DNA of 64,000 nucleotides from Metallyticus violacea (GCA_030762175.1 JAUJEO010000021.1:124001-188000), one strand, 5' to 3'; positions 9,413 through 23,116 are shown, numbered from the stretch's first letter. Made by a program: numbers and translations. Notes: a model not told the origin generated them from the sequence alone.

Positions 9413-12400
9413 CTCTTTCATTATACTAGTTTGATAGCCTTAGACAAGCATATTATGCGCAAAGAATCTCGAAAAGAAAAAAATTTTTTTTCGAAGTTTG
9501 GAAACTTCCTTAGAATCACTTTTTTTCCATTCTTATTTGAGATAACTTGTTCTCTTTCATTATACTTGTTTGATAGCCTTAGACAAGCATATTATGCTCA
9601 AAGAATCTCGAAAAGAAAAAAATTTTTTTTCGAAGTTTGGAAACTTCGTTAGGATCACTTTTTTTCCGTTCTTATTTGAGATAACTGGTTCTCTTTCATT
9701 ATACTAGTTTGATAGCTTTAGACAAGCATATTATGCGCAAAGAATCTCGAAAAGAAAAAAATTTTTTTTCGAAGATTGGAAACCTCGTTAGAATCACTTT
9801 TTTTCCGTTCTTATTTGAGATAACTGGTTCTCTTTCATTATACTAGTTTGATAGCCTCAGACAAGCATATTATGCGCAAAGAATCTCGAAAAGAAAAAAA
9901 TTTTTTTTCGAATTTTGGAAAATTCGTTAGAATCACTTTTTTTCCGTTCTTATTTGAGATAACTTGTTCTCTTTCATTATACTAGTTTGATAGCATCAGA
10001 CAAGCATATTATGCGCAAAGAATCTCGAAAAGAAAAAAATTTTTTTTCGAAGTTTGGAAAATTCGTTAGAATCACTTTTTTTCCGTTCTTATTTGAGATA
10101 ACTGGTTCTCTTTCATTATACTAGTTTGATAGCCTCAGACAAGCATATTATGCGCAAAGAATCTCGAAAAGAAAAAAATTTTTTTTCGAAGTTTGGAAAC
10201 TTCCTTAGAATCACTTTTTTTCCATTCTTATTTGAGATAACTTGTTCTCTTTCATTATACTTGTTTGATAGCCTCAGACAAGCATATTATGCGCAAAGAA
10301 TCTCGAAAAGAAAAAAATTTTTTTTCGAAGTTTGGAAACTTCGTTAGAATCACTTTTTTTCCTTTTTATTTGAGATAACTTGTTCTCTTTCATTATACTT
10401 GTTTGATAGCCTTAGACAAGCACATTATGCGCAAAGAATCTCGAAAAGAAAAATATTTTTTTTCGAAGTTTGGAAACTTCGTTAGAATCACTTTTTTTCC
10501 GTTCTTATTTGAGATAACTGGTTCTCTTTCATTATACTAGTTTGATAGCCTTAGACAAGCATATTATGCGCAAAGAATCTCGAAAAGAAAAAAATTTTTT
10601 TTCGAAGATTGGAAACCTCGTTAGAATTACTTTTTTTCCGTTCTTATTTGAGATAACTGGTTCTCTTTCATTATACTAGTTTGATAGCCTCAGACAAGCA
10701 TATTATGCGCAAAGAATCTCGAAAAGAAAAAAATTTTTTTTCGAAGTTTGGAAACTTCCTTAGAATCACTTTTTTTCCATTCTTATTTGAGATAACTTGT
10801 TCTCTTTCATTATACTAGTTTGATAGCCTCAGACAAGCATATTATGCGCAAAGAATCTCGAAAAGAAAAAAATTTTTTTCGAAGTTTGGAAACTTCGTTA
10901 GAATCCCCTTTTTTCCGTTCTTATTTAAGATAACTTATTCTCTTTCATTATACTAGTTTGATAGCGTTAGACAAGCATATTATGCGCAAAGAATCTCGAA
11001 AAGAAAAAAATTTTTTTTTCGAAGTTTGGAAACTTCGTTAGAATCACTTTTTTTCCGTTCTTATTTGAGATAACTGGTTCTCTTTCATTATACTAGTTTG
11101 ATAGCCTCAGACAAGCATATTATGCGCAAAGAATCTCGAAAAGAAAAAAATTTTTTTCGAAGTTTGGAAACTTCGTTAGAATCACTTTTTTTCCGTTCTT
11201 ATTTAAGATAACTTGTTCTCTTTCATTATACTTATTTGATAGCCTTAGACAAGCATATTATGCGCAAAGAATCTCGAAAAGAAAAAAATTTTTTTTCGAA
11301 GTTTGGAAACTTCGTTAGAATCACTTTTTTTCCGTTCTTATTTGAGATAACTGGTTCTCTTTCATTATACTAGTTTGATAGCCTCAGACAAGCATATTAT
11401 GCGCAAAGAATATCAAAAAGAAAAAAATTTTTTTTCGAAGTTTGGAAACTTCCTTAGAATCACTTTTTTTCCATTCTTATTTGTGATAACTTGTTCTCTT
11501 TCATTATACTTATTTGATAGCCTTAGACAAGCATATTATGCGCAAAGAATCTCGAAAAGAAAAAAATTTTTTTTCGAAGTTTGGAAACTTCGTTAGAATC
11601 ACTTTTTTTCCGTTCTTATTTAAGATTACTGGTTCTCTTTCATTATACTAGTTTGATAGCTTCAGACAAGCATATTATGCGCAAAGAATCTCGAAAAGAA
11701 AAAAATTTTTTTTCGAAGTTTGGAAACTTCGTTAGAATCACTTTTTTTCCGTTCTTATTTGAGATAACTTGTTCTCTTTCATTATACTAGTTTGATAGCC
11801 TTAGACAAGCATATTATGCGCAAAGAATCTCGAAAAGAAAAAAATTTTTTTTCGAAGTTTGGAAATTTCGTTAGAATCACTTTTTTTCCGTTCTTATTTA
11901 AGATTACTGGTTCTCTTTCATTATACTAGTTTGATAGCCTCAGACAAGCATATTATGCGCAAAGAATCTCGAAAAGAAAAAAATTTTTTTTCGAAGATTG
12001 GAAACCTCGTTAGAATCACTTTTTTTCCGTTCTTATTTGAGATAACTGGTTCTCTTTCATTATACTAGTTTGATAGCCTTAGACAAGCATATTATGCGCA
12101 ATGAATCTCGAAAAGAAAAAAATTTTTTTTCGAAGTTTGGAAACTTCGTTAGAATCACTTTTTTTCCGTTCTTATTTGAAGATAACTGGTTCTCTTTCAT
12201 TATACTAGTTTGATAGCCTCAGACAAGCATATTATGCGCAAAGAATCTCGAAAAGAAAAAAATTTTTTTCGAAGTTTGGAAACTTCCTTAGAATCACTTT
12301 TTTTCCATTCTTATTTGAGATAACTTGTTCTCTTTCATTATACTAGTTTGATAGCCTCAGAAAAGCATAGGTATGCGCAAAGAATCTCGAAAAGAAAAAA

Positions 12401-12735
12401 ATTTTTTTTCGAAGTTTGGAAACTTCGTTAGAATCACTTTTTTTCCGTTCTTATTTGAGATACGTGGTTCTCTTTCATTATACTAGTTTGATAGCCTCAG
12501 ACAAGCATATTATGCGCAAAGAATCTCGAAAAGAAAAAAATTTTTTTTCGAAGTTTGGAAACTTCCTTAGAATAACTTTTATTCCATTCTTATTTGAGAT
12601 AACTTGTTCTCTTTAATTATACTTGTTTGATAGCCTTAGACAAGCATATTATGCGCAAAGAAAAAAATTTTTTTTTGAAGTTTGGAAACTTCGTTAGAAT
12701 CACTTTTTTTCCGTTCTTATTTCAGATAACTTGTT
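9413..12735 (+). repeat. 24-monomer unit (3,323 bp), copy 1
   Basis: This segment is repeated in direct tandem at 12,736. It holds 23 ordinary monomers and one short monomer (24 x 139 minus about 13 gives 3,323). It contains a tgctcaaag monomer (near 9,597), the paired-change dyad (9,909-9,926), a monomer with cctttttatt (near 10,362), a gaaaaatatttt variant (10,450), then block B (from 10,524) and the start of block A. The left breakpoint lies somewhere in the second half of the preceding monomer, since both junctions share ttcagataacttgtt there. Confidence 0.88.
9909..9926. other. Dyad with a paired G:C to T:A change
   Basis: The sequence cgaattttggaaaattcg keeps perfect 8-bp arms although base 5 has changed g to t and its partner, base 14, c to a. 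The same form is at 13,232-13,249 and 21,553-21,570. A form with only the right-arm change (cgaagtttggaaaattcg) lies in the next monomer at 10,048-10,065, and again near 13,371 and 27,501. The occurrences at 13,232 and 21,553 sit inside duplicated segments, so they are probably one original event. Confidence 0.88.
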
Positions 12736-15700
12736 CTCTTTCATTATACTAGTTTGATAGCCTTAGACAAGCATATTATGCGCAAAGAATCTCGAAAAGA
12801 AAAAAATTTTTTTTCGAAGTTTGGAAACTTCCTTAGAATCACTTTTTTTCCATTCTTATTTGAGATAACTTGTTCTCTTTCATTATACTTGTTTGATAGC
12901 CTTAGACAAGCATATTATGCTCAAAGAATCTCGAAAAGAAAAAAATTTTTTTTCGAAGTTTGGAAACTTCGTTAGGATCACTTTTTTTCCGTTCTTATTT
13001 GAGATAACTGGTTCTCTTTCATTATACTAGTTTGATAGCTTTAGACAAGCATATTATGTGCAAAGAATCTCGAAAAGAAAAAAATTTTTTTTCGAAGATT
13101 GGAAACCTCGTTAGAATCACTTTTTTTCCGTTCTTATTTGAGATAACTGGTTCTCTTTCATTATACTAGTTTGATAGCCTCAGACAAGCATATTATGCGC
13201 AAAGAATCTCGAAAAGAAAAAAATTTTTTTTCGAATTTTGGAAAATTCGTTAGAATCACTTTTTTTCCGTTCTTATTTGAGATAACTTGTTCTCTTTCAT
13301 TATACTAGTTTGATAGCATCAGACAAGCATATTATGCGCAAAGAATCTCGAAAAGAAAAAAATTTTTTTTCGAAGTTTGGAAAATTCGTTAGAATCACTT
13401 TTTTTCCGTTCTTATTTGAGATAACTGGTTCTCTTTCATTATACTAGTTTGATAGCCTCAGACAAGCATATTATGCGCAAAGAATCTCGAAAAGAAAAAA
13501 TTTTTTTTTCGAAGTTTGGAAACTTCCTTAGAATCACTTTTTTTCCATTCTTATTTGAGATAACTTGTTCTCTTTCATTATACTTGTTTGATAGCCTCAG
13601 ACAAGCATATTATGCGCAAAGAATCTCGAAAAGAAAAAAATTTTTTTTCGAAGTTTGGAAACTTCGTTAGAATCACTTTTTTTCCTTTTTATTTGAGATA
13701 ACTTGTTCTCTTTCATTATACTTGTTTGATAGCCTTAGACAAGCACATTATGCGCAAAGAATCTCGAAAAGAAAAATATTTTTTTTCGAAGTTTGGAAAC
13801 TTCGTTAGAATCACTTTTTTTCCGTTCTTATTTGAGATAACTGGTTCTCTTTCATTATACTAGTTTGATAGCCTTAGACAAGCATATTATGCGCAAAGAA
13901 TCTCGAAAAGAAAAAAATTTTTTTTCGAAGATTGGAAACCTCGTTAGAATTACTTTTTTTCCGTTCTTATTTGAGATAACTGGTTCTCTTTCATTATACT
14001 AGTTTGATAGCCTCAGACAAGCATATTATGCGCAAAGAATCTCGAAAAGAAAAAAATTTTTTTTCGAAGTTTGGAAACTTCCTTAGAATCACTTTTTTTC
14101 CATTCTTATTTGAGATAACTTGTTCTCTTTCATTATACTAGTTTGATAGCCTCAGACAAGCATATTATGCGCAAAGAATCTCGAAAAGAAAAAAATTTTT
14201 TTCGAAGTTTGGAAACTTCGTTAGAATCCCCTTTTTTCCGTTCTTATTTAAGATAACTTATTCTCTTTCATTATACTAGTTTGATAGCGTTAGACAAGCA
14301 TATTATGCGCAAAGAATCTCGAAAAGAAAAAAATTTTTTTTTCGAAGTTTGGAAACTTCGTTAGAATCACTTTTTTTCCGTTCTTATTTGAGATAACTGG
14401 TTCTCTTTCATTATACTAGTTTGATAGCCTCAGACAAGCATATTATGCGCAAAGAATCTCGAAAAGAAAAAAATTTTTTTCGAAGTTTGGAAACTTCGTT
14501 AGAATCACTTTTTTTCCGTTCTTATTTAAGATAACTTGTTCTCTTTCATTATACTTATTTGATAGCCTTAGACAAGCATATTATGCGCAAAGAATCTCGA
14601 AAAGAAAAAAATTTTTTTTCGAAGTTTGGAAACTTCGTTAGAATCACTTTTTTTCCGTTCTTATTTGAGATAACTGGTTCTCTTTCATTATACTAGTTTG
14701 ATAGCCTCAGACAAGCATATTATGCGCAAAGAATATCAAAAAGAAAAAAATTTTTTTTCGAAGTTTGGAAACTTCCTTAGAATCACTTTTTTTCCATTCT
14801 TATTTGTGATAACTTGTTCTCTTTCATTATACTTATTTGATAGCCTTAGACAAGCATATTATGCGCAAAGAATCTCGAAAAGAAAAAAATTTTTTTTCGA
14901 AGTTTGGAAACTTCGTTAGAATCACTTTTTTTCCGTTCTTATTTAAGATTACTGGTTCTCTTTCATTATACTAGTTTGATAGCTTCAGACAAGCATATTA
15001 TGCGCAAAGAATCTCGAAAAGAAAAAAATTTTTTTTCGAAGTTTGGAAACTTCGTTAGAATCACTTTTTTTCCGTTCTTATTTGAGATAACTTGTTCTCT
15101 TTCATTATACTAGTTTGATAGCCTTAGACAAGCATATTATGCGCAAAGAATCTCGAAAAGAAAAAAATTTTTTTTCGAAGTTTGGAAATTTCGTTAGAAT
15201 CACTTTTTTTCCGTTCTTATTTAAGATTACTGGTTCTCTTTCATTATACTAGTTTGATAGCCTCAGACAAGCATATTATGCGCAAAGAATCTCGAAAAGA
15301 AAAAAATTTTTTTTCGAAGATTGGAAACCTCGTTAGAATCACTTTTTTTCCGTTCTTATTTGAGATAACTGGTTCTCTTTCATTATACTAGTTTGATAGC
15401 CTTAGACAAGCATATTATGCGCAATGAATCTCGAAAAGAAAAAAATTTTTTTTCGAAGTTTGGAAACTTCGTTAGAATCACTTTTTTTCCGTTCTTATTT
15501 GAAGATAACTGGTTCTCTTTCATTATACTAGTTTGATAGCCTCAGACAAGCATATTATGCGCAAAGAATCTCGAAAAGAAAAAAATTTTTTTTCGAAGTT
15601 TGGAAACTTCCTTAGAATCACTTTTTTTCCATTCTTATTTGAGATAACTTGTTCTCTTTCATTATACTAGTTTGATAGCCTCAGAAAAGCATAGGTATGC

Positions 15701-16059
15701 GCAAAGAATCTCGAAAAGAAAAAAATTTTTTTTCGAAGTTTGGAAACTTCGTTAGAATCACTTTTTTTCCGTTCTTATTTGAGATACGTGGTTCTCTTTC
15801 ATTATACTAGTTTGATAGCCTCAGACAAGCATATTATGCGCAAAGAATCTCGAAAAGAAAAAAATTTTTTTTCGAAGTTTGGAAACTTCCTTAGAATAAC
15901 TTTTATTCCATTCTTATTTGAGATAACTTGTTCTCTTTAATTATACTTGTTTGATAGCCTTAGACAAGCATATTATGCGCAAAGAAAAAAATTTTTTTTT
16001 GAAGTTTGGAAACTTCGTTAGAATCACTTTTTTTCCGTTCTTATTTCAGATAACTTGTT
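12736..16059 (+). repeat. 24-monomer unit (3,324 bp), copy 2
   Basis: This copy matches copy 1 monomer for monomer. Differences I saw are tatgtgc at about 13,058 (copy 1 tatgcgc), an A6T9 tract at about 13,500, and T8 against T7 near 15,590 and 12,257. The match ends at 16,060, where gataacc and cttcgtt replace the gatagcc and cttcctt that open the unit. With copy 1 it makes 6.6 kb of recent tandem duplication. Confidence 0.88.
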
Positions 16060-17030
16060 CTCTTTCATTATACTAGTTTGATAACCTTAGACAAGCATAT
16101 TATGCGCAAAGAATCTCGAAAAGAAAACAATTTTTTTTCGAAGTTTGGAAACTTCGTTAGAATCACTTTTTTTCCGTTCTTATTTGAGATAACTGGTTCT
16201 CTTTCATTATACTTGTTTGATAGCCTTAGACAAGCACATTATGCGAAAAGAATCTCGAAAAGAAAAAAATTTTTTTTCGAAGTTTGGAAACTTCGTTAGA
16301 ATTACTTTTTTTCCGTTCTTATTTGAGATAACTGGTTCTCTTTCATTATACTAGTTTGATAGCCTTAGACAAGCATATTATGCGCAAAGAATCTCGAAAA
16401 GAAAAAAATTTTTTTTCGAAGTTTGGAAACTTCGTTAGAATCACTTTTTTTCCGTTCTTATTTGAGATAACTGGTTCTCTTTCATTATACTAGTTTGATA
16501 GCCTCAGACAAGCATATTATGCGCAAAGAATCTCGAAAAGAAAAAATTTTTTTTCGAACTTTGGAAACTTCCTTAGAATCACTTTTTTTCCATTCTTATT
16601 TGAGATAACTTGTTCCCTTTCATTATACTTGTTTGATAGCCTTAGACAAGCATATTATGCGCAAAGAATCTCGAAAAGAAAAAAAATTTTTTTCGAAGTT
16701 TGGAAACTTCGTTAGAATCACTTTTTTTCCGTTCTTATTTAAGATTACTGGTTGTCTTTCATTATACTAGTTTGATAGCTTCAGACAAGCATATTATGCG
16801 CAAAGAATCTGGAAAAGAAAAAAATTTTTTTTCGAAGTTTGGAAACTTCCTTAGAATCACTTTTTTTCCATTCTTATTTGAGATAACTTATTCTCTTTCA
16901 TTATACTAGTTTGATAGCCTTAGACAAGCATATTATGCGCAAAGAATCTCGAAAAGAAAAAAATTTTTTTTCGAAGTTTGGAAACTTCCTTAGAATCACT
17001 TTTTTTCTGTTCTTATTTGAGATAACTGGT
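16060..17030 (+). repeat. Block A, copy 4, right part
   Basis: Together with 15,515-16,059 this continues block A at offset 15,514-15,515 from copy 1. It includes the cgaactttggaaacttcc dyad variant (near 16,556), the ctggaaaag monomer and the tctgttc hybrid monomer near 17,005. Private changes include agaaaacaattt near 16,125. It shares tgcgaaaag (near 16,243) with copy 1 (near 727). Confidence 0.78.
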
Positions 17031-20000
17031 TCTCTTTCATTATACTTGTTTGATAGCCTTAGACAAGCACATTATGCGCAAAGAATCTCGAAAAGAAAAA
17101 AATTTTTTTTCGAAGTTTGGAAACTTCGTTAGAATTACTTTTTTTCCGTTCTTATTTGAGATAACTGGTTCTCTTTCATTATACTAGTTTGATAGCCTTA
17201 GACAAGCATATTATGCGCAAAGAATCTCGAAAAGAAAAAAATTTTTTTTCGAAGTTTGGAAACTTCGTTAGAATCACTTTTTTTCCGTTCTTATTTGAGA
17301 TAACTGGTTCTCTTTCATTATACTAGTTTGATAGCCTTAGACAAGCATATTATGCGCAAAGAATCTCGAAAAGAAAAAAATTTTTTTTCGAAGTTTGGAA
17401 ACTTCGTTAGAATCACTTTTTTTCCGTTCTTATTTGAGATAACTGGTTCTCTTTCATTATACTAGTTTGATAGCCTCAGACAAGCATATTATGCGCAAAG
17501 AATCTCGAAAAGAAAAAAATTTTTTTCGAAGTTTGGAAACTTCCTTAGAATCACTTTTTTTCCATTCTTATTTGAGATAACTTGTTCTCTTTCATTATAC
17601 TTGTTTGATAGCCTTAGACAAGCATATTATGCGCAAAGAATCTCGAAAAGAAAAAAATTTTTTTTCGAAGTTTGGAAACTTCGTTAGAATTACTTTTTTT
17701 CCGTTCTTATTTAAGATTACTGGTTCTCTTTCATTATACTAGTTTGATAGCCTCAGACAAGCATATTATGCGCAAAGAATCTCGAAAAGAAAAAAATTTT
17801 ATTTCGAAGTTTGGAAACTTCGTTAGAATCACTTTTTTTCCGTTCTTATTTGAGATAACTGGTTCTCTTTCATTATACTAGTTTGATAGCCTCAGGAAAG
17901 CATATTATGCGCAAAGAATCTCGAAAAGAATAAAATTTTTTTTCGAAGTTTGGAAACTTCCTTAGAATCACTTTTTTTCCATTCTTATTTGAGATAACTT
18001 GTTCTCTTTCATTATACTAGTTTGATAGCCTTAGACAAGCATATTATGCGCAAAGAATCTCGAAAAGAAAAAAATTTTTTTTCGAAGTTTGGAAACTTCC
18101 TTAGAATCACTTTTTTTCCATTCTTATTTGAGATAACTTATTCTCTTTCATTATACTAGTTTGATAGCCTTAGACAAGCATATTATGCGCAAAGAATCTC
18201 GAAAAGAAAAAAATTTTTTTTCGAAGTTTGAAAACTTCCTTAGAATCACTTTTTTTCCATTCTTATTTGAGATAACTTGTTCTCTTTTATTATACTTGTT
18301 TGATAGCCTTAGACAAGCATATTATGCGCAAAGAATCTCGAAAAGAAAAAAATTTTTTTTCGAAGTTTGGAAACTTCGTTAGAATCACTTTTTTTCCGTT
18401 CTTATTTATGATTACTGGTTGTCTTTCATTATACTAGTTTGATAGCTTCAGACAAGCATATTATGCGCAAAGAATCTCGAAAAGAAAAAAATTTTTTTTC
18501 GAAGTTTGGAAACTTCGTTAGAATCACTTTTTTTCCGTTCTTATTTTAGATAATTTGTTCTCTTTCATTATACTAGTTTGATAGCCTTAGACAAGCATAT
18601 TATGCGCAAAGAATCTCGAAAAGAAAAAAATTTTTTTTCGAAGTTTGGAAACTTCGTTAGAATCACTTTTTTTCCGTTCTTATTTGAGATAACTGGTTCT
18701 CTTTCATTATACTTGTTTGATAGCCTTAGACAAGCACATTATGCGCAAAGAATCTCGAAAAGAAAAAAATTTTTTTTCGAAGTTTGGAAACTTCGTTAGA
18801 ATCACTTTTTTTCCGTTCTTATTTAAGATTACTGGTTCTCTTTCATTATACTAGTATGATAGCCTCAGACAAGCATATTATGCGCAAAGAATCTCGAAAA
18901 GAAAAAAATTTTTTTTCGAAGTTTGGAAACTTCGTTAGAATCACTTTTTTTCCGTTCTTATTTAAGATTACTGGTTCTCTTTCATTATACTAGTTTGATA
19001 GCCTCAGACAAGCATATTATGCGCAAAGAATCTCGAAAAGAAAAAAATTTTTTTTCGAAGTTTGGAAACTTCGTTAGAATCACTTTTTTTCCGTTCTTAT
19101 TTGAGATAACTTGTTCTCTTTCATTATACTTGTTTGATAGCCTTAGACAAGCATATTATGCGCAAAGAATCTCGAAAAGAAAAAAAATTTTTTTCGAAGT
19201 TTGGAAACTTCGTTAGAATCATTTTTTTCCGTTCTTATTTGAGATAACTGGTTCTCTTTCATTATACTAGTTTGATAGCCTCAGAAAAGCATATTATGCG
19301 CAAGGAATCTCGAAAAGAAAAAAATTTTTTTTCGAAGATTGGAAACCTCGTTAGAATCACTTTTTTTCCGTTCTTATTTGAGATAACTGGTTCTCTTTCA
19401 TTATACTAGTTTGATAGCCTCAGACAAGCATATGCGCAAAGAATCTCCAAAAGAAAAAAATTTTTTTTCGAAGTTTGGACACTTCCTTAGAATCACTTTT
19501 TTTCCGTTCTTATTTGAGATAACTGGTTCTCTTTCATTAAACTAGTTTGATAGCCTCAGACAAGCATATTATGCGCAAAGAATCTCGAAAAGAAAAAAAT
19601 TTTTTTTCGAAGTTTGGAAACTTCCTTAGAATCACTTTTTTTCCATTCTTATTTGAGATAACTTGTTCTCTTTCATTATACTTGTTTGATAGCCTTAGAC
19701 AAGCATATTATGCGCAAAGAATCTCGAAAAGAAAAAAATTTTTTTTCGAAGTTTGGAAACTTCGTTAGAATCACTTTTTTTCCGTTCTTATTTAAGATTA
19801 CTGGTTCTCTTTCATTATACTAGTTTGATAGCCTCAGACAAGCATATTATGCGCAAAGAATCTCGAAAAGAAAAAAATTTTTTTTCGAAGTTTGGAAACT
19901 TCGTTAGAATCACTTTTTTTCCGTTCTTATTTGAGATAACTTGTTCTCTTTCATTATACTAGTTTGATAGCCTTAGACAAGCATATTATGCGCAAAGAAT

Positions 20001-21760
20001 CTCGAAAAGAAAAAAATTTTTTTTCGAAGTTTGGAAACTTCCTTAGAATCACTTTTTTTCCATTCTTATTTGAGATAACTTGTTCTCTTTCATTATACTT
20101 GTTTGATTGCCTTAGACAAGCATATTATGCGCAAAGAATCTTGAAAAGAAAAAAATTTTTTTTCGAAGTTTGGAAACTTCGTTAGAATCACTTTTTTTCC
20201 GTTCTTATTTAAGATTACTGGTTCTCTTTCATTATACTAGTTTGATAGCCTCAGACAAGCATATTATGCGCAAAGAATCTCGAAAAGAAAAAAATTTTTT
20301 TTCGAAGTTTGGAAACTTCGTTAGAATCACTTTTTTTCCGTTCTTATTTGAGATAACTTGTTCTCTTTCATTATACTAGTTTGATAGCCTTAGACAAGCA
20401 TATTATGCGCAAAGAATCTCGAAAACAAAAAAATTTTTTTCGAAGTTTGGAAACTTCGTTAGAATCACTTTTTTTCCGTTCTTATTTAAGATTACTGGTT
20501 CTCTTTCATTATACTAGTTTGATAGCCTCAGACAAGCATATTATGCGCAAAGAATCTCGAAAAGAAAAAATTTTATTTCGAAGTTTGGAAACTTCGTTAG
20601 AATCACTTTTTTTCCGTTCTTATTTGAGATAACTGGTTCTCTTTCATTATACTACTTTGATAGCCTCAGAAAAGCATAGGTATGCGCAAAGAATCTCGAA
20701 AAGAAAAAAATTTTTTTTCGAAGTTTGGAATTTTCCTTAGAATCACTTTTTTTCCATTCTTATTTGAGATAACTTGTTCTCTTTCATTATACTTGTTTGA
20801 TAGCCTTAGACAAGCATATTATGCGCAAAGAATCTCGAAAAGAAAAAAATTTTTTTTCGAAGTTTGGAAACTTCCTTAGAATCACTTTTTTTCCATTCTT
20901 ATTTGAGATAACTTGTTCTCTTTCATTATACTTGTTTGATAGCCTTAGACAAGCATATTATGGTCAAAGAATCTCGAAAAGAAAAAAAATTTTTTTCGAA
21001 GTTTGGAAACTTCGTTAGAATCACTTTTTTTCCGTTCTTATTTCAGATAACTTGTTCTCTTTCATTATACTAGTTTGATAGCCTTAGACAAGCATATTAT
21101 GCGCAAAGAATCTCGAAAAGAAAAAAATTTTTTTTCGAAGTTTGGAAACTTCCTTAGAATCACTTTTTTTCCATTCTTATTTGAGATAACTTGTTCTCTT
21201 TCATTATACTTGTTTGACAGCCTTAGACAAGCATATTATGCGCAAAGAATCTCGAAAAGAAAAAAATTTTTTTTCGAAGTTTGGAAACTTCGTTAGGATC
21301 ACTTTTTTTCCGTTCTTATTTGAGATAACTGGTTCTCTTTCATTATACTAGTTTGATAGCTTAAGACAAGCATATTATGCGCAAAGAATCTCGAAAAGAA
21401 AAAAATTTTTTTTCGAAGATTGGAAACCTCGTTAGAATCACTTTTTTTCCGTTCTTATTTGAGATAACTGGTTCTCTTTCATTATACTAGTTTGATAGCC
21501 TCAGACAAGCATATTATGCGCAAAGAATCTCGAAAAGAAAAAAATTTTTTTTCGAATTTTGGAAAATTCGTTAGAATCACTTTTTTTCCGTTCTTATTTG
21601 AGATAACTTGTTCTCTTTCATTATACTAGTTTGATAGCCTCAGACAAGCATATTATGCGCAAAGAATCTCGAAAAGAAAAAAAGTTTTTTTCGAAGTTTG
21701 GAAAATTCGTTAGAATCACTTTTTTTCCGTTCTTATTTGAGATAACTGGTTCTCTTTCAT
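17031..21760 (+). repeat. Segmental duplication (~4.7 kb), copy 1
   Basis: Markers in this stretch recur at 23,117-27,570. They include tttatttcg near 17,800, tcaggaaagc near 17,893, tagtatgatag at 18,854, an attaaactag monomer near 19,537, a 3-bp-shorter monomer at 19,431, gattgcc near 20,105, tttgacagcc near 21,217, gcttaagac near 21,360 and agttttttcg near 21,683. The offset is 6,086 over most of it and shifts by one monomer (5,947-5,949) where single monomers are gained or lost. The end (about 20,797-21,720) also matches 9,153-10,070 at offset 11,644, including the paired-change dyad at 21,553-21,570. Confidence 0.83.
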
Positions 21761-23116
21761 TATACTAGTTTGATAGCCTTAGACAAGCATATTATGCGCA
21801 AAGAATCTCGAAAAGAAAAAAATTTTTTTTCGAAGTTTGGAAACTTCGTTAGAATCACTTTTTTTCCGTTCTTATTTGAGATAACTTGTTCTCTTTCATT
21901 ATACTAGTTTGATAGCCTCAGACAAGCATATTATGCGCAAAGAATCTCGAAAAGAAAAAAATTTTTTTTCGAAGTTTGGAAACTTCGTTAGAATCCCTTT
22001 TTTTCCGTTCTTATTTAAGATAACTGGTTCTCTTTCATTATACTAGTTTGATAGCCTTAGACAAGCATATTATGCGCAAAGAATCTCGAAAAGAAAAAAA
22101 TTTTTTTTTCGAAGTTTGGAAACTTCCTTAGAATCACTTTTTTTCCATTCTTATTTGAGATAACTGGTTCTCTTTCATTATACTAGTTTGATAGCCTCAG
22201 ACAAGCATATTATGCGCAAAGAATCTCGAAAAGAAAAAAATTTTTTTCGAAGTTTGGAAACTTCGTTAGAATCACTTTTTTTCCGTTCTTATTTGAGATA
22301 ACTGGTTCTCTTTCATTATACTAGTTTGATAGCCTCAGACAAGCATATTATGCGCAAAGAATCTGGAAAAGAAAAAAATTTTTTTTCGAAGTTTGGAAAC
22401 TTCGTTAGAATCACTTTTTTTCCGTTCTTATTTGAGATAACTTGTTCTCTTTCATTATACTAGTTTGATAGCCTTAGACAAGCATATTATGCGCAAAGAA
22501 TCTCGAAAAGAAAAAAATTTTTTTTCGAAGTTTGGAAACTTCGTTAGAATCACTTTTTTTCCGTTCTTGTTTGAGATAACTGGTTATACTAGTTTGATAG
22601 CCTCAGACAAGCATATTATGCGCAAAGAATCTCGAAAAGAAAAAATTTTTTTTCGAAGTTTGGAAACTTCATTAGAATCACTTTTTTCCATTCTTATTTG
22701 AGATAACTTGTTCTCTTTCATTATACTTATTTGATAGCCTCAGACAAGCATATTATGCGCAAAGAATCTCGAAAAGAAAAAAATTTTTTTTCGAAGTTTG
22801 GAAACTTCCTTAGAATAACTTTTATTGCATTCTTATTTGAGATAACTTGTTCTCTTTAATTATACTTGTTTGATAGCCTTAGACAAGCATATTATGCGCA
22901 AAGAAAAAAATTTTTTTTTGAAGTTTGGAAACTTCGTTAGAATCACTTTTTTTCCGTTCTTATTTCAGATAACTTGTTCTCTTTCATTATACTAGTTTGA
23001 TAACCTTAGACAAGCATATTATGCGCAAAGAATCTCGAAAAGAAAAAAATTTTTTTTCGAAGTTTGGAAACTTCGTTAGAATCACTTTTTTTCCGTTCTT
23101 ATTTGAGATAACTGGT
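21761..23116 (+). repeat. Mosaic linker with a 117-codon-free, gene-free run of monomers and a partial block A
   Basis: About ten monomers separate the two copies of the 4.7-kb duplication. They include aatccctttttttcc (near 21,995), a ctggaaaag monomer (near 22,365), a monomer truncated by 10 bp at 22,585 and an A-tract-shortened monomer with cttcattag near 22,670. From about 22,800 the sequence is the block A core (gaataacttttattgc, short monomer, gataacc). No non-satellite sequence is present. Confidence 0.7.
22576..22595 (+). other. 10-bp deletion in a monomer
   Basis: The usual ggttctctttcattatact reads ggttatact here, so ctctttcatt is missing between 22,585 and 22,586. A tt is present on both sides of the lost segment, consistent with a short-homology deletion. 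The preceding ccgttcttgttt is also a private variant. I saw no second copy of this deletion, so it is probably recent. Confidence 0.88.
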
